DNA of 64,000 bases from Symsagittifera roscoffensis (taxonomy: Eukaryota > Xenacoelomorpha > Acoela > Convolutidae), in NCBI RefSeq assembly GCF_963678635.1, contig NC_087062.1:84280012-84344011 (forward strand). The letters are read 5' to 3'. Of the stretch, positions 1 to 12,600 are shown one piece after another. The position numbers and the translations under genes are program-made. Position 1 is the stretch's first letter, and every line of letters begins with the position of its first letter. Below the pieces are notes generated by a model. The model did not search any database, was not told the DNA's origin, and worked only from the letters and a program-made list of their open reading frames with translations.

Positions 1-1206
1 TTTATTCTATGGTAAGAATATACCAACAAATTTTATCATTACCTGAAATAGTTTCAACATGCTTATGATGTTCGATAATCGTGTCCAATCGTATTCATCC
101 AATTCATTAGGAAATGCGGCAAGAAGTTCCGTCTTTACAGATAGAAACCTTTCCAACATACACAGAAGCGAATTCCATCGGGTAACGTTCTCAACCACTA
201 CTTTAACTTCTCGTAACTTCAAAGTTTTCTGAAGTTGAAGGATTTTATCCTGCAGCGAAGAGGTGCGATGAATTTTTGCTGTGATTTGCCTCGCCTTTTC
301 AATCACGTCACAGAATTGCAAAGTGGGTGGGATTATTTCGTCTTCACTGTATTCGTCATCGGATTCAGCAGTAACCTGCTCATCAGCCATTCGTGTTACA
401 TCCCCTGTCAATCCTGTTACAAACCGTTTTACAATCAAATTGATAACGTGGGCCAAGCACGGGAAGTTATGTAAATTTAACACCCGACACGCCGCCTGGA
501 CGTCGGATCCACAATCCGTTACTGCGAGATGAACGTCAGCTACTCCAGGGCCAAACTGTTCAAGTAGATTCTTGATTAATATACCGACTTCCTCAGCTCC
601 ACAAAAGCCCACATATGGGAGCAAACCAAGCATAATAGGCAGGCGATTAATGTATATGTAAACACCCAAGTACTTTTTATAATCAGAGGACGTCCACTTG
701 TCAAAAGATATCATTACCATCGCTTTGTTGTCTCTGTTTCGTATCATTTGCTTAACTTTGCTCATAAGTGACTCATACTGGGCATTCAGTTCTTCATTTA
801 CAGAACTATATGTAACGTTAGCAAACCCCATTCGTTTATAGCAAGTCTGAAATACGTCGCAGTTGACAGCTCGTGTTATCGGGATGTGATACCGATAAAC
901 CGTCTTTGCTACTTCATCTAGGCCTTTTTTAGATTCACGCTTTGGCAACCGAACAAAATCGACTAATCATTGATTAGACAATTCTTTAGCGGAACGTTTT
1001 CTACAAGTAGTGGTATGCCTCTTCAACGTTGTTGTGCCACTATTTTTGGCACAAATAATAATACCGCATCTAATACATTTCCGGCGATCTTTTTTTAGTC
1101 CACCAACATATTCAACCAAATAAAAATCATGAACTGAATTGCTTGTAGAAGTCGGCTTCTTCCATTCTTGGCGCAGGATTGCATCATTAGCATTCTCTCC
1201 CGACAT
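1..1206 (-). pseudogene. hAT-family transposase with BED zinc finger, broken by one stop codon
   Basis: Reading from 1206 downward, the first 79 residues carry a BED-type zinc finger (CIRCG, then LKRHTTTC). A TGA at 969-967 follows. The same frame continues without interruption into a hAT catalytic region: FDKWTSSDYKKYLGVYIYI, VTDCGSDVQAACRVL, CLAHVINLIVKR and VTRWNS. These are typical of ZBED-like hAT transposases, nuclear enzymes that cut and paste DNA. One nonsense codon therefore separates DNA-binding and catalytic parts that would otherwise form one open frame. At 43/42 the minus strand reads TTTCAG then GTAATG, a plausible splice donor, so the last few codons before the stop at 7 may be intron. 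The C-terminal dimerisation region lies outside the window. The family is clear; whether any copy is active is unknown. Confidence 0.85.
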
Positions 1207-1340
1207 TCACAGCACTGAAATTATTCGAACCGATTATTCGACTCCGATTCGAAATGCCTGATAGTAATAGAATGTCAAAGATCCACGGAATTAAAAAATA
1301 ATGCGCGATTTTCTTACGGAAAAAATCCTACACAAAAACA

Positions 1341-1463
1341 GGCAGGGTTTGAGTTTGAGTTTGATGTTTGAGAATATAGACGTCTACAGTTTGAGTTTGA
1401 GTTTGAAAGGAATAGTTTGAGTTTGATGTTTGACTGTTTGAGTTTGAGTTTGAACTCCCTGCC
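1341..1463. repeat. TTTGAG repeat tract bounded by inverted GGCAGGG / CCCTGCC
   Basis: About fifteen GTTTGA units lie in three blocks. The tract begins GGCAGGGTTTGAG and ends GAACTCCCTGCC, so its ends are inverted. On the minus strand the right edge reads CAGGGAGTTCAAACTC. hAT elements commonly start with CAGGG and carry subterminal repeats, so this may be the 5' end of the hAT element at 1-1206. That link is inference. Confidence 0.6.
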
Positions 1464-3889
1464 CTGAACACTTGAATTAACTCCAATATTTTTTAATATT
1501 TCAGAGCATGAGTAGCTAGGAAGAGGAAAGGGTCAATCCATCTTCAATAGACCCTCATTGACCCGAAATAACTGTCACTAAATGTACCAGATGCCTACTT
1601 AAGTCACCTATGAGGTTTAAGTAAAATAGGCCCTTTAACCATTGGCTCAAGAACCAGGGACAATTTCTCTTGCGTTTTTCTACCTCAAGCGGTTGGAGCC
1701 AATTCGGTTCACTTGCGACATGAGACTAGAACTCGCGTTACAGATTTAAGGCTACTACCAAAATACACCCTCATACTAGAAAATAAGAACGTCCCCATAC
1801 GCAGATCTCAAATTACCTAAAACACGCGAACGACGTTAAAAACAGGGTTGGAACCTTATGTATAGTTACTTTTTATTAGACAGTGGACCTTTGATCCGTT
1901 TCAGATGGATCAACCTAAAAACTCTCCCTAACTCAACATAACTATATAAAAATTAATCAAAAAATTTAAATTAGGTACTCGCATACCGACACGACCTCTA
2001 GAATTGAGTAAAGAAATCGTGAAGCAACTCTAGAATTAATTGGGTCATTAAGTTTAACTCGAGAAGTTTGAAATGATTAAGTTTTAACACAAGAAACAAT
2101 TTGGACCAATGGATAGCTTCAGCTGTCCACCTTCCGACCGAAGGTTCACTCTTGTCCACTTCTAACTTCTCTTCTCCACTCGCGATCACTCTGATTTCAC
2201 CCAAGAATAAAACAGCTCTACTCTCGTTCAATTTTATATCCGGAAATTGCGAATAGCAACTTCCCGCTGCTAATTTTTGACTACTTTCCCGCGATTGTAG
2301 TTCGGTTCTTCTGATCTTATTTTCTCGTATTTTTAGTTGTCGCAAGAAACTTGAGCATGATAGGCTCAATTCGAGTTTTTGAAATTTTGAAAATTCTATT
2401 TCACCCCAAAATACTGTTTCTTGATCGTTGCTCAAGGTCAAACTTCCAAATCTGACCGACTGGCACATACTCCCCGGACTCAAGATCGATGTCCTCATTG
2501 CGTGTCGCCGTCCGTCAGTGAACCCCCAGAAAGCTGAGTTCGTCTCAAGATACTGTGCCAGTGGTCATATGCAGAAGTTTGCAGCAGGTTTAACATTATC
2601 TACACCCCAAAATTTACAGCCATTCAAAGTTGTCACATTATCACTAAACAGCAATCAAAATCTGCATCCACCTGCACCCTGAATTCCAGCTTTAAAAGCT
2701 AATCATTAAAAATTCTTTATTCTCATCCAATCACAAAATTGTCATGCAGTATTTTGATTTTTATAATAGATATAATATAATAATGACAATCTTTCGGTTC
2801 GTTGAAATTTCTTTTCCGTGACCTCAGATTTCATCTGAGTTTACACTCAAGCCTCTTTTATTCCCTGCTCAGGCGTCAAGAATCCATCACAAAGCACACT
2901 GCTAAGTTCGAGCCCCTCGTCCTGGAGATGCTGGGCCCTGATACAATCGACTTTGTAATCTGCTCGACAGCTCTTCTTCGTCGTCGGAACTGATCGTGAT
3001 CTCTTCCCAACCTTTTAGTTGTTCGTGCTCTTGCCCGATCGGTTTGGCAAATTCTTGACCTTGGATTCCTTGTTCAAGTAAAAGGAGTTGTGCAAGCTCA
3101 AACTCACGTTCTTCGCCAAGTCCTCCAATATTGATTCCCTAGCCTTGGTTTTATCTCTAGACACTTTACCAACTCCCTTCTAACCCATAGTAATTTCATT
3201 GCGATGGGTTACCAAGGGTCTTTTGAAAGCTTCCGGCCCTATCTCAGCCAAGAACTGTCGATACTCTTTCTGATGGTTCTTCATCTGGTCCTTCGTCACC
3301 GAGTACAACCAAGACGTCAACGTCGCTCGAAACTGTGGTAAGAATCTTATGCAATTCCGCACGTGCCTCACCTCCATGGGTATAGAGAATACCTTGCACG
3401 CATTGAGCTCACCACGAAAAAGTAGACCTTCTGCTGATGATCGGGTAATCCAATCGACCGAACTTCTTCCATGTCCCATATCAAGCAGAGCTTCAAATGC
3501 TCTGGAAACCACACGAGCCGGGCGTGCACTTGGGTATCGAAAAGGCTTTATCGACTAATACCCTCTGACTGGATGCCTCCACCATCGCCATTTGTAACGG
3601 GTAGTGGCTTCCACACAGGTTGGCCATCACCGATCCCACTAGGGACTTCGCGTTCACTGGCAAATTCTAGGCTTCACTCACGACGGGAAACCCCATCTCC
3701 GCCTCAAGACCAATCTTCCATTCTCTGATGTGCTTTTGGGTTATTTGCAACACTCCAGGACATGATTCGACGCTCAACGCCGTCACCAAGTGGTACTCGG
3801 ATTCTAGCATCTCCAGAGATTGCAAGCTGCACATCCTCGAGAAAAATCCCAATGTCGTCGCTATGTTCCCAGTGGATGATCTAACCAAC
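1464..3889. other. No recognisable gene
   Basis: Several short open frames occur here, including a 166-codon one at 1998-2498 (minus) and a 110-codon one at 3180-3512 (minus). None carries a motif I recognise and none has a convincing splice context. The stretch just before 3890 may include decayed 5' sequence of the adjoining LINE. Confidence 0.5.
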
Positions 3890-5015
3890 AAAAATTTGCA
3901 TGAATCCCAGCACGGTTTCTGTAAAATGCGATTGGGGATGACTCAACTTCTACAATTTCTTGACCATCTGAACCAAAAATATGACATTTCAACTGAAACT
4001 GAACTTTATGTTCTCTACCTAGATTTTCCTAAAGCATTTGACAGCGTTCCTCACCAAAAATTAAAAGACAAAATCCAACAATTTGGGATTGGCGGAAACT
4101 TTGTGAAAATTATTGCAAGCTACTTAATATACGGGGGACAATAAGTGGAAATAAATGATAAGCGCTCCCCAATAGCATCAGTAACTAGTGGTGTGCCACA
4201 AGGGTCAATAATTGAACCCCTATTCTTTATCCTATTTATAAATGATTTACAACTATATTAAAAATAGCGAAACTTTTGGGTATGCAGATGATTTCAAACT
4301 TGCAAATACTGACCCTTGTAATCTACAAGAATACATAAATAAAATAGAAAAATGGTGCTCAGACAACGAATTGAAATTCAATAGTGATAAATGCTATATA
4401 CCACCAATCAAAACGAAATGCGAAATTAATAATTTAATGCTAAATACCAATGGCCCAAGTTGTAAAAAAAAACAAGAAGATCTAGGTACTATAATGACGA
4501 TAAACTTAAATTGGAAAGCAAATTGTGTATGTTCCAAAGCCTGGAGAGCTTTCTATTTTCTAAAACGCAACGTATCGAAACTAGAGAATAAATATTTGAA
4601 ACTGAACGCATACAAAGGGTATGTAGTCCCTGTAATAGCATACGCATCTCAGGCATGGTCAGCAAACAAAGGTGAAATGAGGGATATCGAAAAAATCCAA
4701 AAACGGGCCACCTCATGGATACTTGGCATATGGGATAAGTACAACAATAGATTAAAACAACTAGAACTCCTGCCTTTATATATGTACTTCGAACTAGACG
4801 ATGCCCTATTCTCACTATCCATCATGCAAGGAAATTATAACATCAGAAAATCCGTATCAAGAAAGAAAAACCCTGGAAATGACATCCAAACAAGACAAAC
4901 CAGCGGTAATCGAATAATCTTTGAAAAAACAAGAACAAAAAAAGCGGATGAAAACTTCTGGAGGAGAGCTAGCAGATTGTTAAACATCAGTATAGAGAAA
5001 ACAAATCAAGATTAG
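3890..5015 (+). pseudogene. Decayed non-LTR (LINE) reverse transcriptase
   Basis: The translation shows LINE reverse-transcriptase motifs in order: ESQHGF, then LYLDFPKAFDSVPHQKL (first catalytic Asp), SGVPQGSIIEPLFFILF, and GYADDFKLA (catalytic YADD at about 4280). After these comes the usual C-terminal part with VVPVIAYASQAWSANK and IEKIQKRATSWIL. The frame is broken twice: a TAA at 4142-4144 and a one-base shift near 4240-4255. Both lie between intact motifs, so this is a dead copy. No endonuclease domain is recognisable upstream, so it is 5'-truncated or too diverged. It reads on the opposite strand to the hAT remnant next to it. Confidence 0.85.
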
Positions 5016-5225
5016 TGAGATGACGAAGCCGGTTCTAACAAAAATCTATTGGAAGTTTTTTTGAACAATATTGTGAAATAAACTCTTGCACATGGAGAAT
5101 CATTTGCAATTGTGGCAGTTGCAGTCCGATGCAGAAAATATAAGTGACCAAAATTGAGGGTTGCAAATCCTTGAGTCAAGAGCTCTAAAGACTGACCTAC
5201 TACTACTACTACTTCTTTGGTAGAT

Positions 5226-5757
5226 GGTGGATACCCCCACATGCGGCATAACGAAATCGGAGATGAGATACCTTTGCCAACCTCATGAGCGAGGTTTGCT
5301 TTGATGTCGAAATAGAGCCGAAACTTCAGTCGTTGCAAGGCGAGTGCTTCGTCAACAATTCAACCACAACTGATGAAGACGCTCGACTAGATGTAAAAGC
5401 AAACGGATTATAGGGCTTAAGGTTTAGCCGAACCTTCTGCGATGTCAAAGTCTTCAACCCGCACGAAGACTACTGAAAGACGCCTATAAGTACCACGAGT
5501 CTCTAAAAAATTCAAAATACCAACAGAGAGCTCTACAAGTCGAACAGAGCAGCGTCTGCCTGCTCATTTTTTGCTGCACTGGTGGTGCCGCGCCAGCAGC
5601 TACTCGGACAATGCAGCGCATAGCTGAAAAACTTAGTGAAAAAAGACATGAAAGCTACGCAGAAACAATAAACGATATAAGAACTAAGTTAGATAAGCTT
5701 CGCGCTGCTCAGGAGCGCTATCCTTTGTATCCGGGGTTGCAGATCACTGCGTAAGAC
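5226..5757 (+). pseudogene. Retroelement C-terminal domain fragment (RHNEI / DVEIEPKLQ / CTGGAAP type)
   Basis: Three frames together give a tail domain that recurs in retroelement proteins of many invertebrates: GGYPHMRHNEIGDE, FANLMSEVCFDVEIEPKLQ, TTTDEDARLDVKANGL, RTFCDVKVFNPH, then AYKYHESLKNSKYQQRALQV, CTGGAAPAATRTMQRIAEKL and ETINDIRTKL. Stops (for example TAG after KANGL) and at least two frameshifts show it is dead. The related tail in other animals follows a reverse transcriptase. It does not look like the end of the LINE immediately upstream, so it is probably a separate insertion. The family assignment comes from remembered sequence patterns; the decay is seen directly. Confidence 0.7.
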
Positions 5758-6570
5758 GCAATTCATAGACGCAATTCAGTTATTGCTGTTGTAGAGGAGG
5801 GACGGTTGAAGAAAATACTTTTAATGAAAATGCCTTAAATGCTGACTTAATTTAATTCCTGCAATATTGTTTATTGATGTATTTATATAATGCTGGTATG
5901 GGCCCTATCCAGCTTGTGCACAACCGTACCTAAACGGAAGGGCCCATTTTAGAATTTACCTTTTTTAACTACTTCTTTGGCACGTTCTATCGACTCTCAC
6001 AATGGCTGCATTGCCAATCTGGACGGCTAACGACAGCCGCTGTCTGAGGAAATTTCCGAATAAGTTTTTTATGAATCTATGGTAAAGAAAATCAATATTG
6101 AGCTTTTTTCAAATGTTCTATACACTGGATTTGCCCAGATGGCTTTAGAAGTTTTTACTCTGTAGGCTAATTGCTCTATTTTTTTAGTTGCAGGGAAAGA
6201 GCGGGGCTCTTTTTCCTTCCCCCCACCTCACTCAAACATTAATTTTATGGTGTAACTAGAGGTTTTACAAGGTTAATTATGAGGACCAAATATGTTTGTC
6301 ATGGCCTAATCAGTCTGCATGTCAGTTTTCATGACAATCGGACAATGTGATCAGAAATTTGTAATATAAAAATTTGCAGGTGGGGTGGGGGGGGGGGGTT
6401 GAGCAAAAAGAGCCAAAAGCGGTTAAGTAAATAATATCCGTAAAATTTTACATAGTTGTAAATGAGTATCCAAAAAGAAAAGTGGATTGTAAAGTATTCA
6501 AAATGAAGCGTTTATTTTTCTCAAAGTTATTGAAAGCTAGAAATAAGATAACAACGTACCATATAAAAAT
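5758..6570. other. No gene seen; contains a poly-G run
   Basis: Non-coding. A G-rich run (about 12 consecutive G) lies at 6388-6400, just before GTTGAGC. I see no open frame with a recognisable motif. Confidence 0.5.
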
Positions 6571-6740
6571 TGAAGCGCTTTCGTCAAGAAGACATCATCA
6601 GCATTAATCTGAAGTAATTTGTTTGATAACAATGCAAACCAAAGTAAAAAAAAAACAAAGCAAAAGAAAGTAAGAAAGAGAAAGAATAGAATAAAAGGAT
6701 ATTTCTCGTCAGAATACTCTGATACAAAGAAATAAGGCCG

Positions 6741-6992
6741 TTACAGGCGTAAGGTAAGCTCTCGGGCGCGGTACTCCTCCCTGTTGTTCAAGGCAGGGTT
6801 CTTCATCGCAATATGGAGGGCTTCCAAAGTCAACAGCTTTGACCTGTCAGGCGAGACGTCAATAATCTTGGCGCTAATGTCATCGGCATTCAAACCACAC
6901 TCCCTAAAGTGGCTGCCCACACGAGCGTTATTGAAAGCTATTGAAAATATCGTTTTCATCACTTGTCTTAGATATTTTTTGATTAAGCGCAC
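6741..6992 (-). pseudogene. Penelope-like element, C-terminal (GIY-YIG region) fragment
   Basis: The minus-strand frame contains VGSHFRECGLNADDISAK, SKLLTLEALHIAMKNPALNN and ends REEYRARELTLRL. The pattern H...CG, then LLTLEALHI...P.LN, then EYR.RELTL resembles the end of the GIY-YIG endonuclease region of Penelope-like retroelements. Only the last ~80 residues are present; the reverse transcriptase is absent, which fits 5' truncation. Downstream on the same strand (6602-6571) is a CTGATGATGTC...GACGAAAGCG segment, as expected in the 3' part of such elements. The family call is from pattern memory and is moderately secure. Confidence 0.5.
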
Positions 6993-9670
6993 ACTTCTCT
7001 AAAAAGAAAGTTTCTTACTCTCATTTGACCAGAATAATATGGTTTCATTTATTGCCTCATCATATTTTTGATCCGAATAAGTTTTCATGAATCGTATTAA
7101 CTTAATGGTTTCTTCAGATTACCATTAAGTTGATATTTATTAAATATATGCAATGGTTTAATAATTTTTGAAGCTGTATAATCACGTAGTAGAACGCGTA
7201 TAAAAGAAGTTCACACCGTTTTTTCGTGAATTTTTATCGGTTCTGGTTAATTTGAGTTATAGGCGTTATTGGTAGTAGACACAGACAGCAAGTAGTTTAG
7301 ATTACGTTTGTTTATTTTTCTGATGAACGGTTTGGCCGCATTTCTTGTTTATGGAATCCAACGCAGACCAAAAAACGGTAATTATTTTTTGTTTCGAGCA
7401 GGGCTTTGTTTATCAAAATAAAATCTGGTTTCACAAAATCTGGTAGGGATGAGTGGCATATATTGAAGCCATCTCAAAAGCGAAGTGAGCTAGTTTTCTC
7501 TAATGTTTTTCTACTTTCAGACGCGTAGATCAAAGTCTATTGTTTGATGCAGCAAAATTACATAGTAGTTTTTTTATTAACCTTTACGATTCACCATACC
7601 CGATTACCATATACACAGTTCCCACATCAAGGATTAGGCTTTTTTCCCGTAAATAATTTTGCTAACAGAGTGATGAAAAGTAGAAATTGTAAATTGTACA
7701 TGAAGTAAGGCTTTCACCTTTGCTAGAAGTAAGGCTTTCACTTTTGCACCCTAAAGGCTTTCACTTTTGCACCCTAAAGGCTTTGCACTGTCTGAGTTGT
7801 CACAAACCCGGATTTTGCAAGCGTTGTTCATTGTGTGTACTTAAAATTTTTCATTAAAATATATTTTTTGGCTCAACTGTTGTTTGCTCAAAAATTGTAA
7901 GCTTTTCCCCGCTTCGTATGTTTTTTTTCCGTTGCTAAATACCCTTGCGATAAGACAATTTTCACAATCTCCGTAAATAACTTGGTTAACAGAATGGTCA
8001 ATTTGGTAATTTACAATTTCTGAGTTTCTTTCAATGTACCCACTACCTACATCTTATCTTATATATATGTTCAAAATTTCACTCCCTTTTGTTTGAGAGA
8101 CCTGCTCAATGTATCAAATCTCTTTGGTGAAGATTATTACGCTTGCGTTTTAGCAAACCTTATCAAATCGGAGAACAGACTGTTTTCGGGTTAACAAATA
8201 GTTTAACAGAATCACTTGAATAATTTTACTTCTGGTTCATGGGAAAGCAAAATCAGACCGCATGTGGAGGCTAATTTATTGCTTAACTTTTTGGGATTTT
8301 TGCCTGAAATGATAATCTATCGAGAAATATTGAGAAAAGTAAGTTTGGTAGACCCAGTTTTTGTTTGTTTTTTGATTTGTATTTTTCCATTTTGTTCGAC
8401 TTTTTTTGTTTTTGTTGCATCGCAAGTTGCGCAAAGCTTCGCCTCTGTGTTGAAGGCTATTTTTAGTGTGTTGTTTTTTTTTGGTGGCCAGTTCTGAGGG
8501 GGCAATACAACAGTGCCAAAGTACAACAAAGCGAAAGTAAGTTCTTGTTCAACATTGCCGAAAATTTATGTATTCACAAATATTTCAGGTCAAAATTACG
8601 GAAGTTTAAACGGTCAAATTGGCCATTTTGTTTGATGGTGCTTGTTAAACAAATAAAACATCCCCAGGCGCGGAGTCATATATTTTTATAAACAAACAAG
8701 TAACTCAGCAAATTGTCAAGTTTCAATCTTGGTTTCAAAACAAAACACTGGGGACTTCAAAATTCTGAGGCGTCGGAAATCTAAATAAATATTTGTCAGT
8801 TCTGTTTGTTTTTGCGCTTCTATATGCAGAATTACTGTTTTCAAATGATTAGATTACAACCTTGTAAGATTTGCGTAGCCTTGACGCAGAATTTAGAATA
8901 TCCATTTTTAATGGTGCCTTTTTGTTTGTTTCAATTATTAATCTTAATCATTGTAAAATAAAGTTTCGGTGGACTTGAATATCTATTGATTTCAGTTTTA
9001 GCCTCTTCTGTCCAGCTAAATAATTTCATTAAAAGGAACGCTCAATGTGATTTCTTTAATGACAATTTGCCAACTTTTGTTTGAACGTTTTTTGGCAATA
9101 ATATGAGCCTTAAATTTTTTTCGAGTCAATCTTCATTTTTTCAAGTCTGTATCATTCTTTTTACCCGTACGTGCTTTTAGGTTAGGGTTAGGGATAGGAA
9201 AATTGATATACTCAGTTAGGGCAAGGGTCCTGCTTTGTCCAACTTAGATCTGCAAATCATTTTTTGCCTTGATGGTTTTTCCGTTAGTTTAATCGGTTTT
9301 TCTATAGAAACTATGAAATAAAAAAATTTGAAATCAATCGGGTTGAACTAAGACTCTGAATTAGCTTGGATTCAAAAATGTAGGCCAACCAGATATCTAA
9401 GTGGAAAGCTGTTGCCGCTGGGGGAGTTAGATTTTTGTTGAAGATTATGAATAGGAAGATTATGAAAGGAAAATATGAAAGAGAGATTTTGAAAAGAAGT
9501 GAAATAATTCGGGTTGAATTAAATCTGAATTAGTCTGGTTTCAAAAAATAGGCCAACCGGCTGTAAAAATAACTATTATTAATTTTTCAATCCTAAGCAA
9601 GTGTTTTTCTATCCATGGAGATAGTAGTTAATAAAATAGTTAACATAGTGTAGCCCTTGATTGTTAGTGA
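6993..9670. repeat. Gene-free stretch with short repeats
   Basis: No coding motif found. At 7722-7792 a unit like AAGGCTTTCACTTTTGCACCC occurs about three times in tandem. At 8400-8455 there is a fragment resembling the 3' part of the SINE family described at 36.3 kb (GCTTCGCCTCTGTGT). At 9331-9400 and 9500-9565 two diverged direct copies of a ~65-bp segment (CGGGTTGAA...GAATTAG...GGCCAACC) precede the ABCG gene start. Confidence 0.55.
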
Positions 9671-12600
9671 ATGGCAGCAGTCGCAACAGAGCGGTCTAAA
9701 TTGTTGTGTCATATTTTTCAGAAGACTGATTACCTCTCAAGGTATGATGGCTCCAGGTCTCTGTCATCAAGATTGTCAACTCAGAGCTTCAATTCGCAAG
9801 AGGTAAGTCTATGTATCCTATCAGTGAGAAACGAAGTCCCCCTTCCCCGATATCCCCCAAAGACTACTTTAAGAGTCGATGAACGTAGTACAGACTCTTG
9901 TAAATAGGTCGCGATAATTTTTTTTTCCAAGACGTTTGACGTTTGATTTCTTTCAAGTTCAGTTCATTAATAAAAAGTACCAATCATGAATTTTTCTAGA
10001 AATTCAATGCGAGTCAAGGGCTTCTATTTTTCCTTTGAAAGTTTGATTTTTTTAATTTGATTTTTTCAAACTTTCCGTGCGTTTATCGACTTTTTTCCAA
10101 CTATCTGTTGGCTAGTTTTCCAACTGTCTGGAGCAGACCTGGGTAGTCAGTGTGACAACTGTTCGAAAGCCATGACTGGTGGAGTTTTCGTAAAAAGCAG
10201 TTGGCAAGTAGCAACCTCTTGCGCCTCTGCGCTTAAATTCGGCGTGAGTGAGGCGAAAACTCGTCGAAAGTGGCATTTGCTCGAAAAGGACAATTCATAT
10301 TTTTTTTCAAATAGCGACAATTCGGCCTTTTTTTTTGGGCCAAGCGGCAGTTCTTAAAAGTAAATTGAGCGGCAAGCACTGATTCACGCGGGGAAAGGAG
10401 GGGCTATGGTCAAGTGCGAACGGCCTTCGCGCCTTTAGCTACCCGCGTGAATCACTGCTTGCCAGTCAAGCTACTGTTACGAATTGTCCTTTGATCCGAT
10501 ATATCGCATTAATAGAATTACCGCGTATTTGAAAAAGTCGAATTATCGCTTTAAATCAACTGTCGCTTCCGAAGACTTGTCGCTTCAAGGACTGTAGCAA
10601 ATAGACCCACCGCATAGCAAATAGGCCAAGTTAAGATCCTACACCCCAGCGTTCAATTTTAATGAAATTTTCAAAGCGCTGCGTGTTAAATGCTCTGTTA
10701 AGATTGGCTGAAAGTTCTAACTCAGAACCAAATTAACATCCTCTGCCCTTAACGGCTGGGGGGATGGGGGGGGGGGGGGGGTTGGTTAACTTGGTCTCCC
10801 ATAAATTCGTATTCGTAGATTAGTTCATTAGTTCCAGCCATGCCCAATCATTGAAGCAAACTTTTCAACGTTTCTGATTTTATTGAAAATATAAATTATA
10901 GTGTGGTAGAAAATGCGTTGTTGAGTTTATACCTATTTATTTCCTGTCTGAACACGTTTTAGACCATCGACCATTTTGTTGCATTTAATGCTATGCTCAG
11001 TTTTTGCAACAGGCTGACGCATATAAATATGCGTTGAAAATTATTTTTATGTTTTGTATGTCTAAGTGTAATTCCATTTTTCTTACGACGCTGAGTAATC
11101 TTTTTTTTTGTTCTTCCTGAAAAAAGAACAAATTATCCTTCTTTCAACGTTTGTGGCTTCTTAAGCAATTATTCTTAAGCTGCTGATATGTTGCAGCACA
11201 AGTACTCGCCAGATAGGGGGAGTATCACGTCTAAAATCTCTAAAGATTCGGTGGTTGTTGTGGACGATGTCCAACTGGTCGTCCCGTCGAGCAGTGTGGA
11301 CAAGAAAGGCCATGATAACAAGAAGGGCCATGATAACAGTTCAGCTGACGTGAAGTATAGTCTCCCGAATGGAGATGTGAGACCACCGCAAACTGCGACG
11401 TCCACTCAGAGTCAGAATGGATACAGAGTGGAACCAGGTTGGTTGGTTGGATGGACTGTGTGTCATATAGTACAATAAGTGGCAGGTTCGGCTCTTTTCC
11501 AGTTTCCCACCCCCTCGTAAAATTACAAAATCGATTGGTTCAGAGCTCTTCAAAAATTGTTCGCACAGCGTTTTGCATGTCAGAAATATTGTTAAGATTG
11601 TTCACGCTGACACATTTTGAAGCAATTTTTCACATGAAAAGTCATTTTGAATAGACTTTCATATATAGAATTTCCGAAAAATTCCAAGTAGGGAACTGGA
11701 AAAAAGCCGCAGGTTCAAGTTGAACAGCTGGATTGTTTTTCTGTTGTACATCGAACAGTATTTATAATTTATATCGAAAGCCAAATTTTTTGGCGAAAGA
11801 AGTATAAAATTTGATTTTTTGAATAGCATTTCATCTGGCAGAGTAACGTATTTACAAAAAATATCTTAGCAGCATGTACAATTGATTGAAAATGAAATAA
11901 CTATTTTATGCTTTATTGTTCTCAAGTTTAATACCTGCACTATACTGAAAATTACTCTATTGTAACATAACATCGGAATGTGGGTGATTTTTTTAAAATA
12001 TTAATCGAAGTAATGTAAGTTTAAATTTTTATTAAATTAAAATTAAAAAACTTCGATTAAAATTTAAAAAATCACCCATATTCCGATGATATGTTACAAT
12101 AGGTAGTAATTTTGAGTATAGTGCAATTATTAAATTTGAGAACAATAAAGCATAAAATAGTCAGTTCATTTTCAATCAATTGTACATGCTGCTAAGATAG
12201 TTTTTGTAAATAAGTTACTCTGCCAGATGAAATGTTATTCAAGAATTCAAATTTTATACTTCTTTCGCCAAAAATTTTGCGTTTCGCAGCAGATAAAAAA
12301 CTTTATCTATTAATTAATTTTTCTCGCATTGGACTATTTTTTATCAAAAAAGTGCCCGCCAAAAATTGTTCTTAAAAATCAAAGAGCTTTATGGTCATAT
12401 GTTTTATTTTTTAAAATTGACGTCTGTGTTTCTTTCTGTTCATTGACTCGTTTCCAACTATCTGTTGGCTATGTTCTTCACCTTGAAATTCGTTCGTCGA
12501 GACACCTATAAACAAACTTGTTAGGCAGTTTTTTTTTCAATTTTTTTTCTGTCTGCTGTCTTGCCATGCTATGTTAGTGATGTATCGTAGTTGGTGAGAA

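Noticed and set aside
1998-2498. 166-codon minus-strand open frame
   Set aside because: No motif, no splice context and composition like its non-coding surroundings.
5012-5338. 108-codon minus-strand open frame
   Set aside because: It is antisense to the retroelement tail whose plus-strand motifs are recognisable.
9178-9197. TTAGGG-like repeats
   Set aside because: Only about two to three units; too short for an interstitial telomere claim.
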